DNA from: a virus
IMG/VR virus record: IMGVR_UViG_3300020401_000020
Span: 1 to 59,063 of that record
Reading direction: 5' to 3' (one strand)
DNA length: 59,063 nt
The position numbers and the translations under genes were made by a program. The notes under the pieces are model-generated. The model was given only the letters and a program-made list of their open reading frames with translations. It had not been told where the DNA came from and ran no database searches. Of this stretch, positions 20,963 to 29,527 are shown in pieces. How positions within the stretch are numbered: the stretch's first letter is position 1; every line of letters starts with the position of its first letter.

Positions 20963-20992
20963 ATTTTATCATATAAGATTGCTCTTATATAA
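20963..20992 (-). promoter_or_regulatory. Module E promoter and inverted-repeat operator
   Basis: Minus strand TTATAT, 18-nt spacer, TAAAAT, placed after paired C6 runs as in the other modules. The spacer region carries ATATAAGA-TTGC-TCTTATAT (20971-20990), a perfect 8-bp inverted repeat that could be an operator; its half TATAAGAT/ATCTTATA recurs in the promoters of A, C and D. A second -10 (TATACA) lies at 20905-20910. Confidence 0.45.
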
Positions 20993-21011
20993 CTGGGGGG
21001 AATAAGGGGGG

Positions 21012-21075
21012 TAATCAAAGCGACGAGCCGACAATAAAAGGAAGCGAAGCGACTGTCGGCTCGTCGCTTTGATTA
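21012..21075. repeat. Module E palindrome (copy 5 of 5)
   Basis: 22-bp perfect inverted repeat, arms 21012-21033 and 21054-21075, around GCGACGAGCCGACA. Where the other copies have AAAAGCG this one has CAAAGCG, and the opposite arm carries the matching change, so pairing is conserved. A G6/C7 hairpin follows at 21089-21103. Confidence 0.9.
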
Positions 21076-21173
21076 TGATAGGAGCAGAGGGGGGAGCCCC
21101 CCCAAACAGAATAACATCCATATACAGACATATATAAGTAAAGATATACACAAAAACTCTGGTATCAAAAACT

Positions 21174-21202
21174 TTGCATATGGGACCCCCCTTATGTAAT
21201 AT
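21174..21202 (+). promoter_or_regulatory. Late-operon promoter
   Basis: TTGCAT (21174-21179), 17-nt spacer, TAATAT (21197-21202). The start site would be near 21209, just before the AGGAG ribosome site of the HNH gene, giving a leader of about 12 nt. The preceding 21104-21173 contains no gene. Confidence 0.6.
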
Positions 21203-21220
21203 AAACCCTAGGAGTCCCAG

Positions 21221-21700
21221 ATGGAGAAAAAAATTTCTACTTCCAAAAAATGTACGCATTGTAAAAAAGAAATTTCTCTGGAAAAGTTCACATCCCAAAG
21301 TACGAAATGCAAAGCTTGTGTTGATGTAGTAAGACGAAAGGCTGCTAGTGCAACTCCACAAAAATTTCTGACCCGCTCTTTCGGTCAACTCAAACATGCA
21401 AGAATAAAAAAAGAAAAAACAAAGAAAGGTTGGGACATAACACTAGAAGATGTTTTGGAACTATGGGAAGTACAAAAAGGTAGGTGTGCTTTGACAGGAT
21501 TATTTATGACCTTTCATAAAGATGGCAGTGGCAGAAGAGACTTAAATGTTTCTATTGATAGAATAGACCCAGATACTGACTATTTAGTAACGAACATTCA
21601 ACTAGTTTGTCTTAGAGTAAACACAATGAAACACACACTAAAAGAAGACGAGCTTTATTGGTGGGCTAAAAATATAGTAGAATGCAAAGAGAATGAGTAA
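21221..21700 (+). CDS. HNH endonuclease, terminase-associated type
   Basis: 159 aa. An N-terminal zinc ribbon (C11, C14, C30, C33) is followed by a C-terminal HNH-type fold: GRCALTG, SIDRIDP, then TNIQLVCLRVNTMK. Phages of the HK97 and related types often encode an HNH nuclease next to the large terminase, where it is needed for DNA cleavage during packaging. Here it overlaps the large terminase gene by eight bases, supporting that role. A free-standing homing nuclease is the alternative. Confidence 0.8.
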   Translation: MEKKISTSKKCTHCKKEISLEKFTSQSTKCKACVDVVRRKAASATPQKFLTRSFGQLKHARIKKEKTKKGWDITLEDVLELWEVQKGRCALTGLFMTFHKDGSGRRDLNVSIDRIDPDTDYLVTNIQLVCLRVNTMKHTLKEDELYWWAKNIVECKENE

Positions 21701-23186
21701 AGACTTAGACATAGACCTAGAAACTCTAGCCGAACAATATCCTGACGCAGCTAAAAAGTTTCTTGCTTTGAAAGAAGCACTAGATTCCAAAACACTACAA
21801 CGAGAAGGCAAAGATAACTTCATTCGTTATGTCAAACACATGTGGTCTGATTTTATTGAAGGTGAACACCACAAGATATTTGCTCAAAAACTAGAAGATG
21901 TAGCCAATGGCAAGATAAAAAGACTGATAGTCAACATGCCACCAAGGCATACAAAGTCAGAATTTGCTTCTACTTTCTTTCCTAGTTGGTTGCTTGGCAG
22001 AAATCCAAAGCTAAAGCTTATGCAAATCACCCACACCGCAGAACTAGCCTTTCGTTTTGGTAGAAAAGTGCGTGACATTATTGACTCGGAAGAATACAAA
22101 CAGGTTTTTCCTGATGTTTCTCTGAAACAAGACAGTAAATCAGCAGGAAGGTGGGAAACCAACAAAGGCGGAGAGGCATTTTACTCTGGTATTGGTGGTG
22201 CAGTAACTGGACGTGGTGCGGATTTGCTAGTTTTAGACGACATTCACTCGGAACAAGACGCACTTTCACCAAAAGCACTAGACAATGCTTGGGATTATTA
22301 CAGTTCTGGACCAAGACAACGTCTACAACCGGGTGGTTCTATTGTCGTAGTGATGACTAGATGGTCGACCAAGGACTTAACAGGTAGATTATTGGCTGCA
22401 CAAAGCGACCCAAAAGCAGATAAGTGGGAAGTAGTAGAGTTTCCAGCCATTTTTCCAGAGACAGGCAACCCATTATGGAAAGAATTCTGGAGTATTGAGG
22501 AATTAGAGAGTATTAAAGCGTCTTTACCTGTCTCAAAGTGGTCAGCACAGTGGTTACAGAACCCAACTTCCGAAGAAGGAGCGATTTTAAAGCGTGAATG
22601 GTGGCAAAAGTGGGATAAAGACCAGATTCCTAACATGCAATACGTAATTCAAAGCTATGATACGGCATTTTCTAAGAATGAAACCGCAGATTACTCGGCA
22701 ATCACTACTTGGTGCGTGTTTTATCCAGAAGAAACCCTAAGTGCTCCAGCAATTTTGCTACTGGACGTGAAAAAAGGACGGTGGGACTTCCCAGAACTCA
22801 AAGAAGAAGCATTAAAACAGTATAAATACTGGGAACCAGACACAGTTATCATAGAAGCCAAGGCATCTGGTATGCCACTAACACATGAACTACGTCAAAT
22901 GGGAATTCCTGTTGTAAATTACACACCGAGCAGAGGACAAGACAAAGTTGCTAGAGTAAATGCAGTATCACCAATACTAGAATCAGGTATGGTGTACGCT
23001 CCTGAGGAACGTTGGGCAGAAGAATTGATAGAAGAGTGTGCTGCTTTTCCATTTGGCGACCATGATGATTTAGTAGACTCGACCACACAAGCTTTGTTAA
23101 GATATAGGCAAGGTGGTTTCATAGGTCTCCATAATGACGAGAAACTAGAGGAACGTGAACCAAGATTAATAAAAAGTTATTACTAG
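21693..23186 (+). CDS. terL: Terminase large subunit
   Basis: 497 aa. N-terminal ATPase: Walker A-like MPPRHTKSE at ~82-90, Walker B LLVLDD at ~178-183. C-terminal RNase H-like nuclease: SYDTAFSKN with catalytic Asp ~323 and the late DDLVDS motif near 455-460. It pumps DNA into the prohead and cuts it. The gene is at the head of the structural operon, upstream of portal by three bases. Confidence 0.95.
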   Translation: MSKDLDIDLETLAEQYPDAAKKFLALKEALDSKTLQREGKDNFIRYVKHMWSDFIEGEHHKIFAQKLEDVANGKIKRLIVNMPPRHTKSEFASTFFPSWLLGRNPKLKLMQITHTAELAFRFGRKVRDIIDSEEYKQVFPDVSLKQDSKSAGRWETNKGGEAFYSGIGGAVTGRGADLLVLDDIHSEQDALSPKALDNAWDYYSSGPRQRLQPGGSIVVVMTRWSTKDLTGRLLAAQSDPKADKWEVVEFPAIFPETGNPLWKEFWSIEELESIKASLPVSKWSAQWLQNPTSEEGAILKREWWQKWDKDQIPNMQYVIQSYDTAFSKNETADYSAITTWCVFYPEETLSAPAILLLDVKKGRWDFPELKEEALKQYKYWEPDTVIIEAKASGMPLTHELRQMGIPVVNYTPSRGQDKVARVNAVSPILESGMVYAPEERWAEELIEECAAFPFGDHDDLVDSTTQALLRYRQGGFIGLHNDEKLEEREPRLIKSYY

Positions 23187-23189
23187 ATT

Positions 23190-25580
23190 ATGGTAGACGA
23201 AATAAAAACTCCCACTAATATTGAGAACATTTCTCAACTTTATGACAAAGACCCAACGACACAAAATGTCGCAGACGAGTTTGTTGAAATAGACTCTCCA
23301 CTTACAGGCGACGAAGAAGTAAATGTCGAATTTGCCCCAGACGGCTCTGCAGAAGTAGACTACTTCCCAGAAGACATACCACAAGAACCAGCAATTCCTT
23401 TTGACGCAAACTTAGCTGAGTTTATTGAGGACCAAGATTTAGATATGTTAAGTAGCGACTTGATTAGTGGCTATGAAGATGACAAAGCCAGTAGACAAGA
23501 GTGGGAAGATACTTACATTCAAGGACTAGACTTACTTGGTTTTAAAATAGAAGACAGAGAAACTCCGTTTCCCGGAGCATCAGGTGTCACTCACCCATTA
23601 CTATCAGAAGCAGTAACGCAATTCCAAGCACAAGCTTTCAAAGAACTACTACCAGCAAAAGGTCCAGTCAAAGCACAAGTTATGGGAGCAGCAACTCCTG
23701 ACGTACAGCAACAAGCTGCAAGAGTGCAGGACTTTATGAACTATCAGATAACTTCTGTTATGGAAGAGTACACACCAGAGATGGACCAACTACTTTTCTA
23801 TTTACCACTTGCTGGTTCTGCATTTAAAAAAGTTTACTACGACCCAATGACGCAAAGACCTTGCAGTCACTTTATCCCTGTAGAAGATTTACTAATACCA
23901 TACGAAGCTAGTGACCTAGAAACTTGTTCTAGAATTACTCAAGTTGTAAAAATGAGTCACAACGAAATACGTAGTCAACAACTAGCAGGTGCTTATAGAG
24001 ATATAGATGTAAAACCTGCTTACGTAAATGAAGGTTCTGATGTAAAAGAAAAAGTAGATGAGCTAGAGGGCATTGCTTCTTCTGGTAATGACATGATGTA
24101 TGACTTACTAGAAGTACATGCAACTTTAGACCTAGCAGGATTCGAAGACCCAGACGGTATGCACCTACCGTATGTTATAACCATTGACCAAACTTCTGGC
24201 GAAGTATTATCTATTCGTAGAAACTACAGAGAAGGCGACCCCCTCAAAAGAAAAATAAACTATTTTGTACACTACAAGTTTTTACCGGGTCTTGGTTTCT
24301 ATGGCTTTGGTCTAATCCACATGATTGGTGGTTTATCTAAAACTGCTACCGCAGCATTAAGACAACTAATTGACGCAGGTACTTTATCTAACTTACCAGC
24401 AGGTTTTAAAGCTAGAGGATTAAGAATCAGGGACGACGAGACTCCACTAGAGCCGGGAGAATGGCGTGATGTAGACGCACCGGGCGGAGCACTTAGAGAA
24501 TCACTAGTACCACTACCATACAAAGAACCATCAGGCACATTACTACAACTAATGGGTATTTGTGTTGATGCTGGTAGAAGGTTTGCTTCAATTACTAATC
24601 TAAACATTGGTGAAGGTAATCAAGAACTACCAGTAGGTACAACCATGGCTTTACTAGAACAAGGAACTAGAGTCATGTCAGCTGTGCACAAAAGATTACA
24701 CTATGCACAGAAAACAGAATTTAAAATATTAGCTAGACTTTTTGCAGAATATCTTCCGCCTGAGTACCCTTACTTGGTGGCGGGGGCTGATGCCACAGTA
24801 AAACAAACAGATTTTGATGAGAGAGTAGATGTCCTTCCTGTAAGTGACCCTAACTTCTTCTCTATGTCCCAAAGAATATCACTGGCTCAACAAGAGCTTC
24901 AGTTAGTACAAAGCAATCCAGAGATACACAATATCAAAGAAGCATACCGAAGAATGTATGAAGCTTTGGGTACAGAAAATGTTGAACAATTATTTATGCC
25001 AGACCCACCACCACCAAGTCCAGTAGACCCAGTGATGGAAAACGCAAACGCTTTAGCAGGTGTACCTCTTGTCGCATTCCCTGACCAAGACCACCAAACA
25101 CACATAGAGGTGCACCTGACTTTCTTAGATAATGATTTTGTGAAGTCTAATCCTGTAGCAGTGCAAAGTTTAGTTAGCCACATCTTGCAACACGTTTCCT
25201 TAATGGCACAAAACGAAGCACAAGAAATGGCTATGCAAGACCCAGCCATGATGCAACAGTTGCAACAAGAACAAATGATGATGGACCAAGGACAACCAGT
25301 ACCACCTAATCCTGCTATGGCAAACTATGTAGCTACTGCAGAACTAGGAGCACTACAAGAGATTATGCCAAGACTAGAAGAAATACTAGATGTTGAAGAT
25401 GGCGTAGTAGCACTGAAGAATAAAGAACTAGATATACGTGAACAAGAAAATGAAGATGATAAAGAAATAGCTGAAAGAAAATTAGAATTAGAAGAAGAGA
25501 AGATAAAATCTCAAGAAGATATTGCCGCCCTAAGAGCTGGTGTCGACAGAGACCGCAATAGACGTGGAGGCAAATCATAG
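23190..25580 (+). CDS. Portal protein
   Basis: 796 aa. FPGASGVTHPLLSEAVTQFQ and the following FKELLPAKGPVKAQ are characteristic of portal proteins of marine podoviruses. GNQELPVGTTMALLEQGTRV lies in the conserved core. A long acidic, Gln-rich coiled tail (after ~690) is larger than in compact portals. It forms the dodecameric ring that connects capsid and tail and binds terminase. Position between TerL and scaffold agrees. Confidence 0.9.
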   Translation: MVDEIKTPTNIENISQLYDKDPTTQNVADEFVEIDSPLTGDEEVNVEFAPDGSAEVDYFPEDIPQEPAIPFDANLAEFIEDQDLDMLSSDLISGYEDDKASRQEWEDTYIQGLDLLGFKIEDRETPFPGASGVTHPLLSEAVTQFQAQAFKELLPAKGPVKAQVMGAATPDVQQQAARVQDFMNYQITSVMEEYTPEMDQLLFYLPLAGSAFKKVYYDPMTQRPCSHFIPVEDLLIPYEASDLETCSRITQVVKMSHNEIRSQQLAGAYRDIDVKPAYVNEGSDVKEKVDELEGIASSGNDMMYDLLEVHATLDLAGFEDPDGMHLPYVITIDQTSGEVLSIRRNYREGDPLKRKINYFVHYKFLPGLGFYGFGLIHMIGGLSKTATAALRQLIDAGTLSNLPAGFKARGLRIRDDETPLEPGEWRDVDAPGGALRESLVPLPYKEPSGTLLQLMGICVDAGRRFASITNLNIGEGNQELPVGTTMALLEQGTRVMSAVHKRLHYAQKTEFKILARLFAEYLPPEYPYLVAGADATVKQTDFDERVDVLPVSDPNFFSMSQRISLAQQELQLVQSNPEIHNIKEAYRRMYEALGTENVEQLFMPDPPPPSPVDPVMENANALAGVPLVAFPDQDHQTHIEVHLTFLDNDFVKSNPVAVQSLVSHILQHVSLMAQNEAQEMAMQDPAMMQQLQQEQMMMDQGQPVPPNPAMANYVATAELGALQEIMPRLEEILDVEDGVVALKNKELDIREQENEDDKEIAERKLELEEEKIKSQEDIAALRAGVDRDRNRRGGKS

Positions 25581-25774
25581 ACGAACTTAATTTCACGTAC
25601 TTAGTTCAACGTGCTATCTCTAATAAAGAGGAACAAATAAAAGAAATAATGGCTAGTGGCGGTGTAGAAAACCACGAGCATTATCAGAACTTAGTTGGTC
25701 AAATCCAAGCACTAAACTTCTTGCGTGAAGAAATTAAATCTTTATTAGATAGGATGGAGCAAGAAGATGAGTAA
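25577..25774 (+). CDS. Small protein (65 aa) with apparent ATA start
   Basis: Open frame with DELNFTYLVQRAISNKEEQI and VENHEHYQNLVGQIQALNFL, a pattern seen between portal and scaffold in other marine phages, so the gene is very probably real. No ATG, GTG or TTG lies upstream in frame; GGAGG is six bases before an ATA that overlaps the portal stop as ATAG. ATA is the best-placed initiator; the neighbouring ATC is an alternative. The 3' end overlaps the GroES-like gene. Confidence 0.65.
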   Translation: MDELNFTYLVQRAISNKEEQIKEIMASGGVENHEHYQNLVGQIQALNFLREEIKSLLDRMEQEDE

Positions 25775-26234
25775 ATCAGCTTTAGAAGAAAAGTGGGAAG
25801 CTAAGTCAGAAGACGAAGGCATTCTAGATAAAGCCTATGTTGGTGGCAAAAAGAAAGGCGACCCCAAATCATTGGACCCAGAGAAACTAGAAGAAAGTGT
25901 TATAGACCAACTTCCAGAACCTACTGGGTGGCGTATATTAGTTTTACCGTATAAGGCTAAACAAAAAACCAAAGGTGGTATCTTGTTAGCAAACGAAACT
26001 TTAGACAGACAACAAGCAGCGACTACGCTGGGATATGTTTTAAAAGTAGGAAGTTTAGCGTATACTGGAGACAGATTTTCCACAGGTCCGTGGTGTAAGA
26101 AGGGCGATTGGATATTGTTCGCACGATATGCAGGGTCAAGAATCGACATAGACGGTGGAGAAATAAAGATACTGAATGACGACGAGATTATAGCCGTAGT
26201 GCCAGAACCCGAGTCCATTCTGCATAACTTTTAA
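25767..26234 (+). CDS. GroES-like co-chaperonin
   Basis: 155 aa. After a 50-residue charged extension the protein follows the Cpn10 fold: PTGWRILVLPYKAKQKTKGG, the mobile loop region ILLANETLDRQQAATT, then GYVLKVGSLAY, KKGDWILFARYAGSRI and DDEIIAVV at the end. Phage co-chaperonins such as T4 gp31 replace host GroES so that GroEL can fold the capsid protein. Its place between portal and scaffold/capsid supports this. Confidence 0.9.
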   Translation: MSKSALEEKWEAKSEDEGILDKAYVGGKKKGDPKSLDPEKLEESVIDQLPEPTGWRILVLPYKAKQKTKGGILLANETLDRQQAATTLGYVLKVGSLAYTGDRFSTGPWCKKGDWILFARYAGSRIDIDGGEIKILNDDEIIAVVPEPESILHNF

Positions 26235-26251
26235 CTACATGGAGAGGTACC

Positions 26252-27157
26252 ATGCAAAATGAAATGACCACAGACCGAGCTGAAGAGCTAGTGCCATTAG
26301 ACACAGACGGCAATGAAGTAGAGGTCGAACTAGAAGAATCTAAAGTTACGGAAGTGATTGAAGAGGAAGCTACCCCAGAACCAGAAGCTGTAGAGGAAGA
26401 GGATTCTTCCGAACATGAAGAATACAGTAAGAAGGTTGAAACCCGCATAAATAAACTTACTGCAAAACTAAGAGAAGCTGAACGTAGAGAAGAAGCTGCT
26501 ACTACTTTTGCTAAGTCTATGCAGGAAGAAAATAAATCATTAAAAACAAGAACGACGGACTTAAATACAAACTATCTAACTGCAGAAGCTCAAAGGATTA
26601 CTGCAGAAACCGAAAGAGCAAAGAACGAGCTAAGACTAGCTAACGAATCAAGCGATACAGAAAAACAAACAGAAGCCCAATCTAAGATTGCGGCATTGGC
26701 AGTGGAAGCTCAAAGAATTACTGAGTTAACTAAAGCCGTTCCTGAAACAGCAGAAACAGAAGTTGAAGTGCCAGAAGCACCTCAACAGCAACAAGAGTAC
26801 GCTGCTCCTACACCTGACCCTAAAGCTCAAGAATGGGCTGACAGCAATGACTGGTTTGGTTCAGATAGAGCAATGACTATGACTGCTTTTGCAATTCACG
26901 AGGACTTAGTTAATGAAGGAATTGACCCTACTACAGATGACTATTATACTGAAGTAGATAACAGAATTCGTAACGAGTTTCCTCATAAATTTAATGATGA
27001 GGACTCTTCGCAGAAAAGCCGACCCGTTCAAGCGGTAGCACCAGTTAAAAGAGGTGCGAAAACTGGACGCAAATCTGTGAAACTCACACCTTCACAGGTA
27101 GCAATAGCTAAAAAATTGGGTGTGCCACTTGAAGAGTACGCGAAATATGTTAAATAA
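26252..27157 (+). CDS. Capsid scaffold protein
   Basis: 301 aa, ribosome site GGAGAGG. The N-terminus is very acidic (EEATPEPEAVEEEDSSEHEE), the middle is a long Lys/Glu coiled coil (~70-170) and the C-terminus is basic, a typical scaffold layout in which the basic end binds the capsid protein. It lies just before the decoration and capsid genes. Confidence 0.8.
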   Translation: MQNEMTTDRAEELVPLDTDGNEVEVELEESKVTEVIEEEATPEPEAVEEEDSSEHEEYSKKVETRINKLTAKLREAERREEAATTFAKSMQEENKSLKTRTTDLNTNYLTAEAQRITAETERAKNELRLANESSDTEKQTEAQSKIAALAVEAQRITELTKAVPETAETEVEVPEAPQQQQEYAAPTPDPKAQEWADSNDWFGSDRAMTMTAFAIHEDLVNEGIDPTTDDYYTEVDNRIRNEFPHKFNDEDSSQKSRPVQAVAPVKRGAKTGRKSVKLTPSQVAIAKKLGVPLEEYAKYVK

Positions 27158-27171
27158 CGTGGAGGTAACAT

Positions 27172-27648
27172 ATGGCAGATAACAGAAAAAAAGACGCAAA
27201 CCGTCAACCACGCGAAGCCCAGAGTAGAGAGCTTAGCTCTGAAAGAAAACCTTGGGCACCCCCGTCCGCTTTGGATGCACCTAATCCCCCTGAAGGATAT
27301 ATTCACAGATGGGTGAGAACAGAGGTTAGAGGATATGATGACCGTAAGAACATGTCAGCCAGACTTAGAGAAGGCTGGGAACCTGTTCGAGCAGACGAAT
27401 ATCCTGACTTTGAATCTCCCTCACTTGATGAAGGTAGATATGCAGGAGTGATTGGCGTAGGTGGACTAATTCTTTGCAGAATTCCTAAGGAAACTGTGGA
27501 TGAAAGAAGTGAATACTTCAAAGCAAAGACAAGGGACCAAATGTTGTCAGTAGACAACGATTTGATGAAAGAAGAGCATCAAGCCATGCCTATTAATAAA
27601 AATAGACAGAGTCGCGTAACATTTGGCGGAACTCAATCGAAAGATTAA
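27172..27648 (+). CDS. Conserved phage head-region protein
   Basis: 158 aa; ribosome site GGAGG. A basic disordered N-terminus is followed by YIHRWVRTEVRGYDDRKNMS and WEPVRADEYPDFE, a pattern common in head modules of marine phages. Probably a virion or head-assembly protein; exact role unknown. Confidence 0.7.
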   Translation: MADNRKKDANRQPREAQSRELSSERKPWAPPSALDAPNPPEGYIHRWVRTEVRGYDDRKNMSARLREGWEPVRADEYPDFESPSLDEGRYAGVIGVGGLILCRIPKETVDERSEYFKAKTRDQMLSVDNDLMKEEHQAMPINKNRQSRVTFGGTQSKD

Positions 27649-27687
27649 GTTCTATAATTTTAATTTGTTTGAATTTAGGATAATTTT

Positions 27688-28269
27688 ATGGCAAATGTAG
27701 ATTCAGCTTTTGGACTAAAACCTTACGAGGGTTTATCTCCATCAGGTGCTATTCCACAAGCTAGGAAATACCTTATCAACCCATCAGGCTACGGCTCTAA
27801 CATCTATCAAGGTGACTTAGTTAAATTTAACGGCGGTTACATTGAACAAGCTGGTGTTAGTGACGCTAACATTGTTGGTGTTTTTAATGGTGTCCACTAT
27901 CAAAGTTCTGACGGTCCTGTATGGAGCAATTTCTACACAGCTAGTACAACTGCTAGTTCTGGAGACATTGAGGTCTACATTTATGACGACCCCAACACGT
28001 TGTTCACTATACAAGGTGATTCTGACACAGCATCTACTCAAGCTGCTGTAGGAAGAAACGCTGATACTGTCGGTACAGGCGGAAGCACTACAACTGGTTT
28101 ATCATCCAGAGAATTAGACGTAAGCACACTAGCAACTACTCAAGGTTTACAGCTTAAAGTAGTTGGTGTTGTGGACAATGAAAACAACGGAACTATTGCA
28201 GGTACACACGCTAATTTGATTGTTCAAATTAACGAACACGCCTACAAAGGTCCAGTAGCAGGTACATAA
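27688..28269 (+). CDS. Head decoration-type structural protein
   Basis: 193 aa, beta-rich, opening ANVDSAFGLKPYEGLSPSGA and rich in Thr/Ser/Gly. Proteins of this type precede the major capsid gene in many marine podoviruses and are thought to decorate the capsid. Confidence 0.65.
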   Translation: MANVDSAFGLKPYEGLSPSGAIPQARKYLINPSGYGSNIYQGDLVKFNGGYIEQAGVSDANIVGVFNGVHYQSSDGPVWSNFYTASTTASSGDIEVYIYDDPNTLFTIQGDSDTASTQAAVGRNADTVGTGGSTTTGLSSRELDVSTLATTQGLQLKVVGVVDNENNGTIAGTHANLIVQINEHAYKGPVAGT

Positions 28270-28272
28270 TCA

Positions 28273-29181
28273 ATGGCTATATCAAGAGCACAATTAGTTA
28301 AGGAGTTAGAACCCGGACTAAATGCACTTTTTGGACTCGAATATGACAAGTATGAAAACGAACACGCCGAAATTTTCGACGCTGAGTCTTCAGACAGAGC
28401 ATTCGAAGAAGAAGTGATGCTTTCAGGCTTTGACGCTGCACCGGTAAAATCTGAAGGTTCAGGAGTAGCGTTTGACTCTGCTCAAGAATCCTTCACTGCT
28501 AGATACACACACGAAACTGTGGCATTAGCTTTCTCTATTACAGAAGAAGCTATTGAAGATAACTTGTATGACAAGTTATCTGCTCGTTACACTCGTGCGT
28601 TAGCTAGAAGTATGTCTACAACTAAGCAAATTAAAGCAGCCTCAGTTTTAAACAATGCGTTCAACAGCAGTTTTGCTGGAGGCGACGGTAAAGAGCTTTG
28701 TGCTACTGACCACCCAACTATCGGTGGCGGTAACTTTAGAAATGAGCTTTCTACTGCTGCTGACTTAAACGAAACTTCTTTAGAACAAGCATTGATTGAC
28801 ATTGCGGCGTTCATTGACGAACGTGGATTAAAAATAGCTGTACAAGGAACTAAGTTAATTATTCCAAAAGAGCTACAATTCACTGCTGACAGATTGCTTG
28901 AAACTAACTTAAGAGTGGGCACTTCTGATAACGATATTAACGCTATCAGAAACATGGGCATGATTCCTCAGGGATACGTGGTCAACCACTACTTAACAGA
29001 CACTGATGCTTTCTTTATTAAGACTGACGCACCTAACGGATTTAAAATGTTCGAAAGGTCACCTGTCAGAACTTCTATGGAAGCAGACTTTGATACTGGT
29101 AATGTGCGTTACAAAGCTAGAGAAAGATACTCATTTGGGTTCTCTGACCCAAGATGTGTCTTCGGTTCTCCGGGAGCGTAA
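28273..29181 (+). CDS. Major capsid protein (HK97 fold)
   Basis: 302 aa. The protein carries the expected order of the HK97 fold: N-terminal arm, FTARYTHETVALAFSITEEA spine region, KAASVLNNAFNSSFAG, an A-domain part with KLIIPKELQFTADRLL, and the C-terminal MFERSPVRTS...VRYKARERYSFGFSDPR. Terminator hairpin directly downstream fits a highly expressed gene. Confidence 0.9.
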   Translation: MAISRAQLVKELEPGLNALFGLEYDKYENEHAEIFDAESSDRAFEEEVMLSGFDAAPVKSEGSGVAFDSAQESFTARYTHETVALAFSITEEAIEDNLYDKLSARYTRALARSMSTTKQIKAASVLNNAFNSSFAGGDGKELCATDHPTIGGGNFRNELSTAADLNETSLEQALIDIAAFIDERGLKIAVQGTKLIIPKELQFTADRLLETNLRVGTSDNDINAIRNMGMIPQGYVVNHYLTDTDAFFIKTDAPNGFKMFERSPVRTSMEADFDTGNVRYKARERYSFGFSDPRCVFGSPGA

Positions 29182-29207
29182 CCAAGTCGTTTAACTTAAG
29201 GAACCTC

Positions 29208-29240
29208 TGGCGGGGGTTTCTCACTCAACCCGCCAACTTT
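29208..29240 (+). terminator. Terminator after major capsid gene
   Basis: TGGCGGG (29208-29214) and CCCGCCA (29229-29235) form a 7-bp GC-rich stem followed by ACTTTTA. Likely partial, allowing read-through to tail genes at lower level. Confidence 0.65.
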
Positions 29241-29244
29241 TACT

Positions 29245-29451
29245 ATGGACAAAATAAACCCTAAACACTACAAAGATGGCTCAATAGAATGTATTGACGC
29301 TATTCAATCAGCTATGTCTGAGAAAGCTTTCTCTGGCTACTTAAAAGGCAACATACTTAAATACATGTGGCGATACGAAAAGAAAAACGGTAGAGAAGAC
29401 CTAGAAAAAGCTAGGTGGTATTTAAATAAGTTACTTGATACAATAAAATAA
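29245..29451 (+). CDS. DUF3310 protein
   Basis: 68 aa. PKHYKDGSIECIDAIQSAM, GYLKGNILKYMWRYEKKNG and EDLEKARWYLNKLL cover essentially the full DUF3310 domain, a small phage domain sometimes annotated as nucleotide-kinase related, though its biochemical role is unsettled. It is placed oddly between capsid and tail genes and has no ribosome site, just the capsid terminator upstream. Confidence 0.85.
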   Translation: MDKINPKHYKDGSIECIDAIQSAMSEKAFSGYLKGNILKYMWRYEKKNGREDLEKARWYLNKLLDTIK

Positions 29452-29527
29452 TATTCCGAGCATTCGAATAACACTGTATGACTGGCTCGGCAGACTTAAT
29501 CGACATGCAGTAATTTAAGGAGCTAAT

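Noticed and set aside
18300-21075. CRISPR array reading of the five repeats
   Set aside because: Spacing is hundreds of bases and irregular, units are inverted repeats with genes between, and no cas genes are present.
29452-29527. Possible tRNA in a gap with a CCGAGC/GCTCGG stem
   Set aside because: No cloverleaf arms or TTCGANNC-type T-loop in the right place; only a simple weak hairpin.
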